Assembly: GCA_965370435.1 (NCBI GenBank)
Contig: CBDUUP010000249.1
Span: 1-6,917, forward strand
DNA length: 6,917 bases
Direction of reading: 5' to 3'
From: CBDUUP01 sp965370435
GTDB lineage: Bacteria; Chloroflexota; Anaerolineae; Anaerolineales; UBA11579
Below the pieces are notes generated by a model, which made no database searches, had not been told where the DNA came from, and saw only the letters and a list, made by a program, of their open reading frames with translations. The translations under genes were made by a program, and so were the position numbers. Shown here in pieces: positions 1 to 5,570 of the stretch (within the stretch, counting starts at the first letter, position 1; every line of letters begins with the position of its first letter).

Positions 1-128
1 GCTGCGCCGCCTCCGGCGGTGAGGAGGAGGATGCAGATGCCGATCAGGAGGAAGATGACGCATCCCCAGAGCCAGACGTTGCGTTTTTTCGGTTTTTCGG
101 AGGTGATTTCGGGCATGAGTTCAGACAT
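1..128 (-). CDS. Anchored surface protein, N-terminal part (paralogue of the 282-1178 product)
   Basis: Only the first 42 codons are inside the window; the rest lies beyond base 1. The start is the ATG at 128-126, preceded by AAAAAAGAGG with 5 bases between. A second in-frame ATG is codon 5, but the upstream one has the ribosome binding site. The product begins with a short basic stretch (KPKKRN), then WLWGC and a hydrophobic helix ending in a Gly/Ala-rich turn, so it should be a type II-like membrane-anchored protein with its bulk outside the cell. From KPKKRN onward it is almost identical to the start of the next gene, and the DNA matches over 86 bp with two mismatches. By analogy it probably continues with a Thr/Pro linker and an external domain, but that part cannot be seen. 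Function unknown. Confidence 0.8.
   Translation of the reverse strand, partial: MSELMPEITSEKPKKRNVWLWGCVIFLLIGICILLLTAGGGA
4..89. repeat. Near-identical duplicate of 1078-1163 (anchor-coding segment)
   Basis: Bases 4-89 match 1078-1163 at a constant offset of 1074, with only two mismatches (at 29 and 53). The segment codes for the basic stretch, the WLWGC motif and the membrane helix of two adjacent paralogues. Such high DNA identity points to a recent tandem duplication or to gene conversion of the anchor module. Confidence 0.9.
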
Positions 129-281
129 GTTAACCTCTTTTTTGTGAAGTTTTAGTGGGCGATGAGTTTCTTGAAAATTGGCAAGTGGCTACTTGATTTC
201 AGGGCTGAATTTTTATTTCAACTATTTATATCTGGTAGTCTGATAAACCGGCGGGGTGAGGAGGGAAATTCCGAATTTGGG

Positions 282-1178
282 TCAGGGAATTTCCCAAACG
301 GTGAATTCGGTGAAGCGGGTGGTTTCTCCGTTAATTTCATCGCCGGACCAAAATCCGGTTCCGGCCATAATATTGCCGGCGCCTCGGCTATCATCTAAAT
401 CCAGTTTGGTGAGAAAATTGCCGTTGAGGAATACCCATCCTTCGCTTTCAGAGGCGATCAGGAGAACTTCGTTTTCCTCTCCTACGGTGGTGTTAACATT
501 TGCGGAGCCGCTATCTAATGGGAAGTAGGTACTGTTCGAATAGATCTTAAGACTCCAAGTTCCGTTGGATCCGATTACGAGGTTGAAATACTTTCGAGGG
601 GTGCGGTTGTAACGGAACAAATAGCCAATATCCCAGGAGCCTTGGCTGAGGGAATAGGGGACGCTGAATACGGCAGAAGCGGCAAAGTCGCTAACGTTGA
701 CCCCCGCGGAAAATGTTTCAATGAATCCATCTTCAATATGATCCAGGCTTCCGCTGCGGGGTCCGAAGATGGGGGTATCGAGGAAGGATAAATCGGGGTA
801 CTGGCGGTTGCCAAGGTCTTCAAAGAGTTGATCGAGGAGAAGTTGGAAGGCTTGGACGGTGGCGGTTTTTCCTGCGTTTCGGGTGGCGATGGAATCGAGG
901 TAGGCCTGGTAGGTGGCGGTTTTGATGACTGCGGTTTGGGTGAAGGGGGCCTGGGCGGTGAGGGTGGCGTTGATCTGGGCTTGCTGGGTGGCGGTGTAGT
1001 CGAGGGTGGAGGTGGGGGTGTTGGTGGGGGTGTTGGTGACGGTGGAGGTGGGGGTGGGTTTTAAGTAGACGTAAGCCGCGCCGCCTCCGGCGGTGAGGAG
1101 GACGATGCAGATGCCGATCAGGAGGATGATGACGCATCCCCAGAGCCAGACGTTGCGTTTTTTTGGTTGTTGGGACAT
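282..1178 (-). CDS. Membrane-anchored protein with Thr/Pro linker and C-terminal concanavalin-A-like domain
   Basis: This 298-residue protein starts at an ATG preceded by AGAGAGG with 5 bases between. Residues 5-9 are basic, 11-15 read WLWGC, and about 16-38 form one hydrophobic helix. Residues 41-60 are a Thr/Pro linker (PTPTSTVTNTPTNTPT), followed to about 118 by a Thr/Ala/Gln-rich, probably helical stalk. Residues 150-298 look like a concanavalin-A/LamG-like or DUF1080-like beta-sandwich: WDIGYLFRY, then WSLKIYSN, then ENEVLLIASESEGWVFLNG, ending TRFTEFTVWEIP. In such proteins the domain usually binds or acts on glycans, but I see no catalytic signature and assign no substrate. The linker and stalk are typical of Chloroflexota surface proteins. 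It lies 153 bp before a near-duplicate start of the same type and 130 bp after the 1309-1857 gene on the same strand. No terminator is evident on either side, so co-transcription is possible but unproven. Confidence 0.85.
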   Translation of the reverse strand: MSQQPKKRNVWLWGCVIILLIGICIVLLTAGGGAAYVYLKPTPTSTVTNTPTNTPTSTLDYTATQQAQINATLTAQAPFTQTAVIKTATYQAYLDSIATRNAGKTATVQAFQLLLDQLFEDLGNRQYPDLSFLDTPIFGPRSGSLDHIEDGFIETFSAGVNVSDFAASAVFSVPYSLSQGSWDIGYLFRYNRTPRKYFNLVIGSNGTWSLKIYSNSTYFPLDSGSANVNTTVGEENEVLLIASESEGWVFLNGNFLTKLDLDDSRGAGNIMAGTGFWSGDEINGETTRFTEFTVWEIP

Positions 1179-1308
1179 GGTAGCCTCTCTTTTATAGTTG
1201 GATTTCCTTAGTTAGTTTCATGTTCCGGGGCAGAGTGTTTCAACGGTGGAGGTTGGGAGAATTTAGCAGGGTAGGGGGGGGGATAGACTCAAGGCTGGTG
1301 ATCTCTGG

Positions 1309-1857
1309 TTATGGTTCTGAATTTCGAGTCACTTCGATACTGACGGCTACGTATTCCGCAGCGGCATTGTAACTCAGGGAAATTTGTATCTGGTCACCGG
1401 CCGGATTGGCTCGGAAAAGGGTAGCGATACTAGGGCCGAAAATGTCATCTTGAGAGGTTGGCTCCCAACCGAGGATGGAGAGATGGTCTTGATAATATTC
1501 AATTACAGTTTCCAGATCGGCCTCAACGCGATAGTTGAAGTTGGCGCCTGGTTTGGTTATGATAAAGTCGTAGGCGCCTTCCATGATGGGGATGTCGCCT
1601 TCGATGAGCAGGGAGACGGTGGGGGTGGGGCTGGCCGGAACCAGGATGGTGACAACGACGGTGGGGAAGGGGGTGGCGGTGATCTTTTGGATGATGATGA
1701 TGGGGGTGTAGGTGGGTGGGGGTTCGTAAAGCATGGCGGTGATCGCGGCGCTGCTGAGGGCGAGGATGCACAGCCCGATCAAGACGAGTACGGTGGTGAT
1801 CCCGCATCCCCAGAGCCATGTTTTGCGGTTACTGTTATTTTGAGTCATTGGTTTCAT
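1309..1857 (-). CDS. Membrane-anchored protein with short external domain, paralogue of the 1963-2511 product
   Basis: This 182-residue protein is not one I recognise by name. It has a polar N-terminus, WLWGC at 14-18, one hydrophobic helix at about 19-42, a Pro/Thr-rich linker (about 45-80, including PPPTYTP and ASPTPT), and a compact C-terminal domain at about 87-178. The domain opens with DIPIMEGAYD, continues with YRVEADLETVIEYY and LGWEP, and ends in alternating beta-strand-like sequence (IQISLSYN, YVAVSIEVTR). This resembles small bacterial lipoprotein-like domains in which a 'P.Y.GA' start is followed by a helix and 'GW', but I cannot give a family name. The ATG at 1857 has no clear ribosome binding site, and codon 4 is also ATG, so the start is uncertain by three codons. 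It lies 105 bp downstream of its paralogue. Confidence 0.85.
   Translation of the reverse strand: MKPMTQNNSNRKTWLWGCGITTVLVLIGLCILALSSAAITAMLYEPPPTYTPIIIIQKITATPFPTVVVTILVPASPTPTVSLLIEGDIPIMEGAYDFIITKPGANFNYRVEADLETVIEYYQDHLSILGWEPTSQDDIFGPSIATLFRANPAGDQIQISLSYNAAAEYVAVSIEVTRNSEP
1661..1780. repeat. Duplicate of 2321-2440 (helix and linker-coding segment)
   Basis: The 120 bases match 2321-2440 at a constant offset of 660 with 10 mismatches and no gap (about 92%). They code for the membrane helix and the Pro/Thr linker (MLYEP, PTYTP, IIIQKITATPFPT) of two tandem paralogues. The parts coding for the external domains are clearly more diverged. Confidence 0.88.
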
Positions 1858-1962
1858 CTGGTTGCTTTGACACGTCGATCAGGCGGCTAGTTTTTTGGAT
1901 AGAGATATTTATCTGAGTGCGATGAAGTTTCGTTGGTTTATGATTCAAGAATGAAGAATTTT

Positions 1963-2511
1963 TCATTTATCCGCCCGGTTTATGCTGATCTGGACGCTCA
2001 CGAATTCGCCAAATGGATTGTAGTTAAGATTTATCATGAGAACGTCATTGTTTGAGTGATAGTATTCTAAATTGATGATCGTATCCCCAATGCTGCTTTC
2101 AGATAACCTTCCCGGTATCCAATCGTGAATGGGGAGATTGACCTTGTAAAAAGTCGCCACAGCTTGTAAATCGGCGTCTACGCGGTAGGTGAATTGGGTT
2201 CCTTGAGCGGATGACTGTAAATCGTAAGCGCCGTCCATGATGGGGATGTCAAAAGGGATATCGGGTCTGGTAGTTGGGGTGGGGCTGTCTGATGCTAGAA
2301 CGGTTACAACTACAACTTTGGTGGGGAAGGGGGTGGCGGTGATCTTTTGGATGATGATGACCGGGGTATAGGTGGGTTGGGGTTCGTAAAGCATGGCGGC
2401 GATCCCGGCTCCGCTGAGGGCGAGGATGCAAAGCCCGGTCAAAAGGAACACAGACGCCATTATGCATCCCCAAAATAGAGGCCGACTTTTTAGACTATTC
2501 AGCATGGGCAA
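1963..2511 (-). CDS. Membrane-anchored protein with short external domain, paralogue of the 1309-1857 product
   Basis: This 182-residue product (180 if the ATG at 2505 is used) has the same plan as the next gene. LFWGC at 12-16 replaces WLWGC, a hydrophobic helix spans about 17-40, a Pro/Thr linker spans 42-84, and an external domain spans about 87-180. The domain starts FDIPIMDGAYD, has YRVDADLQAVATFY, and ends FVSVQISINRADK; the central part differs strongly from its paralogue. The TTG at 2511 lies 4 bases from a perfect AAGGAGG, while the ATG at 2505 lies 10 bases away. I prefer TTG because other genes here use spacings of 4-6, and because MPM then aligns with MKPM of the paralogue. It is the first gene of the minus-strand group and has a promoter-like sequence just upstream. 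Function unknown. Confidence 0.82.
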   Translation of the reverse strand: MPMLNSLKSRPLFWGCIMASVFLLTGLCILALSGAGIAAMLYEPQPTYTPVIIIQKITATPFPTKVVVVTVLASDSPTPTTRPDIPFDIPIMDGAYDLQSSAQGTQFTYRVDADLQAVATFYKVNLPIHDWIPGRLSESSIGDTIINLEYYHSNNDVLMINLNYNPFGEFVSVQISINRADK

Positions 2512-2515
2512 GCAT

Positions 2516-2522
2516 CCTCCTT
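2516..2522 (-). promoter_or_regulatory. Strong ribosome binding site of the 1963-2511 gene
   Basis: The minus strand reads AAGGAGG, a full anti-16S match. It is 4 bases from TTG (2511) and 10 bases from ATG (2505), so it leaves the choice of start open but favours TTG when judged against the spacing of neighbouring genes. Confidence 0.75.
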
Positions 2523-2554
2523 GTGGGCCTACCGCCCCGGTATATATTCCTCAT

Positions 2555-2583
2555 ATCATAGTCGCGATTTCAAAGAAATGCAA
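2555..2583 (-). promoter_or_regulatory. Candidate sigma-70-type promoter for the minus-strand gene group
   Basis: On the minus strand, TTGCAT (2583-2578) is followed after exactly 17 bases by TATGAT (2560-2555). Transcription would start near 2548 and leave a leader of roughly 37 bases before the TTG start. The hexamers match the consensus at four (-35) and five (-10) positions. It lies in the divergent intergenic region, where a promoter is expected. Confidence 0.45.
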
Positions 2584-2735
2584 GTCAAAGAAGAGAGTGA
2601 ATACAAATTATCGAAAGCGTTATTGTCACTGGGTTGATATTCTATATTGAGGGCATCTAATGTAAGATGGATAATGCACTCGATGAATATGTCGATTGTT
2701 GATGGATTCGCACTGGGAGGGAGAAATTTCGTTGT

Positions 2736-2741
2736 TATAAT
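2736..2741 (+). promoter_or_regulatory. Candidate -10 element of the plus-strand gene pair
   Basis: A perfect TATAAT lies 40 bases before the ATG at 2782, so transcription would start near 2748 with a leader of about 34 bases. No good -35 hexamer is seen at 16-18 bases (the best is CTGGGA at 2713-2718), so the assignment rests on the -10 alone. Confidence 0.4.
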
Positions 2742-2781
2742 GTACTATCATTGAAGCAGAGATTCGGGAACGGAGGAAGGC

Positions 2782-4020
2782 ATGAAGATATTCAGCGGTT
2801 TATTTAAGGTTGTTGGGGTGGCGATTCTTGTTCTGGTTGTTCTGGGGCTACCGCTGGCGTTGTTGGGGCGGAACGTGGGCCGGGTGGTGTTCAGCCCTCA
2901 GGAGATCCTGAATCTGTTGAGCGAAAATCTCACCCAGCCTGAGATTCTCTCTTCCCTGGCCCAGGGCTTTGTCAGCGCCCGGGTTGAGGAAGGGGAAGGG
3001 CCGGGCGACCCGGCGACTGCTCTGGCGTTGAAGGGTTTGAATGAGATGGACGATGAGCAGTGGAATGAATTGATCCAACTTTTGACCCCTCCAGAATTGC
3101 TGAAATTGACCACCAAAGAGATCGTGAACGGGCTGTATGACTGGATCGATAGCGACGATCCTAAACCCAACATACGGCTGCCGATGAACAAGTGGGTGGA
3201 AAGCATCCAATCCAATGCGGGGGAGGTCATCGTCCTGGTATTGGATGCCTTGCCAGCTTGCACCAGCGAGCAGATGAGCGGGTATTCGGATGAGGCGCCT
3301 TTTGACCAGGAGGAGATTCCGCTCTGCCGCCCTCCAGAGCCGCATTACAGTATGGTGGTGGAATCGGGGCTGGAAGCGCTGCCCTCGCTATTGGAAACCA
3401 TACCCAACGAACAGAACCTGGGTGAGATGCTGTTCGCCGATGCTACAGCAGGCGAGTTGGCGGCGGTGAAGGATGCCAAACAGAATATCCGCATGCTGCG
3501 GGCTGTGATGGGTCAGGGGTGGCTGGTGTTTGTGGCGTTGTTTCTGTTGGCGATCCCGTTGGGGGCGCGCACTGGGGATGGGGCGCTGCGCTGGGCTGGC
3601 TGGCCGCTGGTCTTGACCGGATTGGCGGTATTGGTGTTGGCTATTGTTATTTTGTTGGCTGCCAACCAGTATTTGGTGACTATAGGGGACCGTCTGAGCG
3701 AGAACGTGCCGGAGGCTCTGGTATTTCCTTTGCTGTCGATCTTGGAGATGACCTTGTCGGCGATCATCTTCCCGTTTGGATTGCAGGGAGTGGGGATGCT
3801 TTTGCTGGGCGGTTTGCTTTTGTTGGGGGCTTCCATTGTGGCCCGGCGGGCCAGTAAAAAGGCAGCTACGGCAGGCCAGGTTGGCCCGATAGATGCCACG
3901 CCGCCGCCTGAACCTGTACCGCCCCTGGAACAGTTCCAGGAGGCGGCTCCTGAGGCTGAAGCGCCGGATGAAGAGGAAGAAGAGGAGGACGATGATACGC
4001 CCTCCGGGATGTTTGGATAA
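2782..4020 (+). CDS. Multi-pass membrane protein of unknown function, first of a paralogous pair
   Basis: This 412-residue protein starts at an ATG 5 bases after GGAGG. Predicted layout: membrane helix at about 9-29, ending LLGRNVGRVVF; a large, probably extracytoplasmic domain at 30-245; helices at about 246-262 and 272-294; a further hydrophobic region at 312-353; and a cytoplasmic tail. The outer domain has GLNEMDDEQW (85-94), YDWID (119-123), ALPAC with Cys160, PLCRPPEP with Cys182, and LPSLLETIPNE (200-210). Both Cys residues are conserved in the next gene and could form a disulfide. RWAGWPL (270-276) leads into the third helix. The tail is Pro-rich, then very acidic, with an unbroken run of nine Glu/Asp at 397-405. 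I do not recognise the family. No enzyme motif is visible; a sensory, scaffold or transport-accessory role is possible but unsupported. It lies 57 bp before its paralogue, probably in one transcript. Confidence 0.88.
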   Translation: MKIFSGLFKVVGVAILVLVVLGLPLALLGRNVGRVVFSPQEILNLLSENLTQPEILSSLAQGFVSARVEEGEGPGDPATALALKGLNEMDDEQWNELIQLLTPPELLKLTTKEIVNGLYDWIDSDDPKPNIRLPMNKWVESIQSNAGEVIVLVLDALPACTSEQMSGYSDEAPFDQEEIPLCRPPEPHYSMVVESGLEALPSLLETIPNEQNLGEMLFADATAGELAAVKDAKQNIRMLRAVMGQGWLVFVALFLLAIPLGARTGDGALRWAGWPLVLTGLAVLVLAIVILLAANQYLVTIGDRLSENVPEALVFPLLSILEMTLSAIIFPFGLQGVGMLLLGGLLLLGASIVARRASKKAATAGQVGPIDATPPPEPVPPLEQFQEAAPEAEAPDEEEEEEDDDTPSGMFG

Positions 4021-4066
4021 ATTGGCTGTGGAATACGCTGCCCATTAGACTGGAATCTCTTGAACG

Positions 4067-4073
4067 AAGGAGA
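4067..4073 (+). promoter_or_regulatory. Ribosome binding site fixing the start of the second pair member
   Basis: AAGGAGA lies 4 bases before ATG 4078. It overlaps the codons that would follow an in-frame TTG at 4060, so it selects 4078 and rejects the longer reading. Confidence 0.8.
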
Positions 4074-4077
4074 TGGC

Positions 4078-5325
4078 ATGAAACCACAAAATAAAGTTCT
4101 GAAGTTTATGGCCACCGGTTTGGCGATCTTTGTGGTCCTGGTTTTGCCTTTGTCGCTTCTGGGGTATAACGTGGGGCGGGCGCTTTTTACGCCTAAGGTT
4201 CTTCTGGACGTTCTTCGGGAGAAGCTCCTTCAACCGGAGATTGTGGCTGAGATCACTCAGGTTGTGGTGGCATACAGGGTGGACACGGGAGCGGCCGGGG
4301 CAGTGCCCAGCATCACGGCGGGTGAACAATATTATGACGAGCAGTTGAATACCGGAACGGGGGGGGAAGACCCGGCTTTGACCCTGGTGTTGACGGGGTT
4401 GAACGAGATGAATTACGATCAGTGGGTGCAGTTAATTCGATATTTGATGCCTACCGGGTTGATGCACCTGACGGCCGAGCAGATCATTTGGGGGATTTAC
4501 GATTGGATTGACGGCCCCAATACGATTCCGGTGATCCGTTTTCCTACTCAATTGTGGAAGCAGAATGTCTCTGAGGTAGCCCGGCCAGCTCTGGAGGCGG
4601 CCTTTATGGCCTTGCCTCAATGCACGCCGGTGCAAATGGGGCATTTGGACGATCCTCCCCCTGGCGAGCCGGTGCCTATTTGCAGGCCGCCGGAGCCGGA
4701 CTACACGGAGGCGTTGGACGGCGCGTTGGAGATCCTGCCATCGTTGTTGCTGGCGGTGCCAAACGAGCATGACCTGGCTACTTACGTGTTTGAGAGCAGC
4801 ACGCCGGAAGAACTTCAGAGGATGGATAATGCTAAACGATGGATTCTCAGGTTCCGGTTCATATTGTTGTATGGGTGGTTGGCGGTGGCGGGGTTGTATG
4901 TGCTGGTGATCCCCCTGGGCGGCGGCCGCTCCAAGGAAGGGTGGCTGCGGTGGGCGGGTTGGCCGCTTTTGGTGGCCGGATCGGGGGTGATCGTGATCGG
5001 GGTGGCAATAAAGTTGCTCAGTTATCTGCTGCTCAATTCGGTGGAAAATATGAGCTTGCCGCTGCCGTTCCCGATTGTGTTTCCTTTGTTGATGATCATG
5101 GATGTGATTCTGACGGTGATATTGGTGCCGATGGGGTTGGAGGGGGCGGTGATGATCTTGCTGGGGGCGGGGATGTTGGGCGGGGCGCGGATGCTGGCGA
5201 AACAGTCTGGGGAGCAGCCGGAGGAGGGCGCGCTGGCTGTGGAGGCAGAGAGGCCGCGCACCAAGGCGGATTATGCGCCTTTGCGGCGTCCGAAGCCGAA
5301 TTGGGAGGGGGAAGAGGAGGGTTAG
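4078..5325 (+). CDS. Multi-pass membrane protein of unknown function, second of a paralogous pair
   Basis: This 415-residue protein is a clear paralogue of the 2782-4020 product along its whole length. Shared features in order: first helix at about 11-29 with NVGRALFTP just after it; QPEI (52-55); GLNEMNYDQW (107-116); YDWID (141-145); LPQCT with Cys182; ICRPPEP with Cys202; LPSLLLAVPNE (220-230); helix at about 263-280 ending IPLG; RWAGWPL (291-297); helix at about 296-318; and a last hydrophobic region at 333-370 containing PMGLEG. It differs by about 20 extra residues after residue 70 (Gly/Ala/Thr-rich, with YYDEQ) and by a basic/Pro tail ending EGEEEG instead of the long acidic tail. The strong conservation of the outer domain and its two Cys suggests both copies do related jobs, perhaps as a heteromer; this is inference. 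The gene ends 8 bp before an octamer repeat array. Confidence 0.88.
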   Translation: MKPQNKVLKFMATGLAIFVVLVLPLSLLGYNVGRALFTPKVLLDVLREKLLQPEIVAEITQVVVAYRVDTGAAGAVPSITAGEQYYDEQLNTGTGGEDPALTLVLTGLNEMNYDQWVQLIRYLMPTGLMHLTAEQIIWGIYDWIDGPNTIPVIRFPTQLWKQNVSEVARPALEAAFMALPQCTPVQMGHLDDPPPGEPVPICRPPEPDYTEALDGALEILPSLLLAVPNEHDLATYVFESSTPEELQRMDNAKRWILRFRFILLYGWLAVAGLYVLVIPLGGGRSKEGWLRWAGWPLLVAGSGVIVIGVAIKLLSYLLLNSVENMSLPLPFPIVFPLLMIMDVILTVILVPMGLEGAVMILLGAGMLGGARMLAKQSGEQPEEGALAVEAERPRTKADYAPLRRPKPNWEGEEEG

Positions 5326-5332
5326 GAGGGTG

Positions 5333-5364
5333 AACGTTTAAACGTTAGAACGTTGAAACGTTAC
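5333..5364. repeat. Four AACGTT palindromes at exact 8-bp spacing
   Basis: AACGTT occurs at 5333, 5341, 5349 and 5357, each followed by a variable dinucleotide (TA, AG, GA, AC). The first two units form a perfect 14-bp palindrome (AACGTTTAAACGTT). The array starts 8 bp after the stop of the plus-strand pair and runs into the orphan pyruvate-kinase-like tail. Two such units recur at 6812-6825. Confidence 0.85.
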
Positions 5365-5400
5365 CGTTGTTTAATGGTGTGTTATAGGGCGAAGTTGGGG
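5341..5400 (-). repeat. Left copy of a 60-bp direct repeat (partner 6804-6863)
   Basis: The segment matches 6804-6863 without gaps at an offset of 1463, 52 of 60 bases identical. Four of the eight mismatches cluster at 5382-5385. Both copies have the same orientation, so they flank the 5401-6803 segment as direct repeats. Confidence 0.85.
5361..5399 (-). pseudogene. Orphan copy of the last codons of the putative pyruvate kinase gene
   Basis: Read on the minus strand in the frame aligned with the gene at 6824-6917, this stretch gives PNFAL, a stop, HTIKQR, then a stop. The intact gene reads PNFALLHTIKQR, then a stop. Codon by codon, AAC, TTC, GCC, CAC, ACC, AAA and CAA are identical; CTA/CTC, ATT/ATA and CGG/CGC are synonymous; and one CTC has become TAA. 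It has no upstream coding part: the T-run of a terminator lies directly before it. It is therefore a detached 3' gene end rather than a gene. Confidence 0.6.
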
Positions 5401-5401
5401 G

Positions 5402-5432
5402 ATAAAAACAAGGGCCGGTTTAGCGGCCCTTG
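5402..5432 (-). terminator. Rho-independent terminator of the 5571-6491 gene
   Basis: On the minus strand a perfect 9-bp GC-rich stem (CAAGGGCCG / CGGCCCTTG, at 5432-5424 and 5417-5409, with a 6-base loop) is followed at once by TTTTTATC. The stem is equally possible on the plus strand, but only AGTGGGG follows there, so it serves the minus strand. It lies 138 bp after the stop of the membrane-protein gene. Confidence 0.85.
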
Positions 5433-5570
5433 AGTGGGGTTGGTGAAGACAATGGAAATTTCGTTTATTAAATTGGTTCTCGGTTACATCTAGCGGGATG
5501 GCGCCTAATAGATCGGGGTTGTTGATGCTGCCAATGTTGAGGTTGACAGGTTTGCTACGGTAAATCCGCT

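Noticed and set aside
183..189. Isolated AAGTGGC in the 129-281 gap, same as the heptamer unit
   Set aside because: A single 7-bp match is expected by chance at this length; no neighbouring units.
828..1064. Plus-strand Gly-rich open frame
   Set aside because: It is the antisense of the Thr/Pro linker and stalk of the 282-1178 protein; its Gly/Val repeats come from the low-complexity DNA.
1804..1818. WLWGC as a lipoprotein signal (lipobox)
   Set aside because: The Cys comes before the hydrophobic helix rather than after it, and Trp at -2 does not fit the lipobox, so signal peptidase II processing is unlikely.
1947..1970. Short hairpin AATGAA/TTCATT at the stop of the 1963-2511 gene
   Set aside because: The 6-bp stem is AT-only and overlaps the stop codon; it is too weak for a terminator.
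4060..4077. TTG at 4060 as the start of the second multi-pass protein
   Set aside because: The ribosome binding site AAGGAGA lies downstream of this TTG and is placed correctly for the ATG at 4078.
3513..4115. Minus-strand 200-codon frame with a poly-Ser run
   Set aside because: It is antisense to the 2782-4020 gene; the Ser run mirrors the acidic tail codons. The plus-strand gene has a ribosome binding site, membrane helices and a paralogue.
5409..5432. Terminator for the plus-strand pair
   Set aside because: The stem is symmetric, but the plus strand lacks a T-run after it (AGTGGGG), while the minus strand has TTTTTATC.
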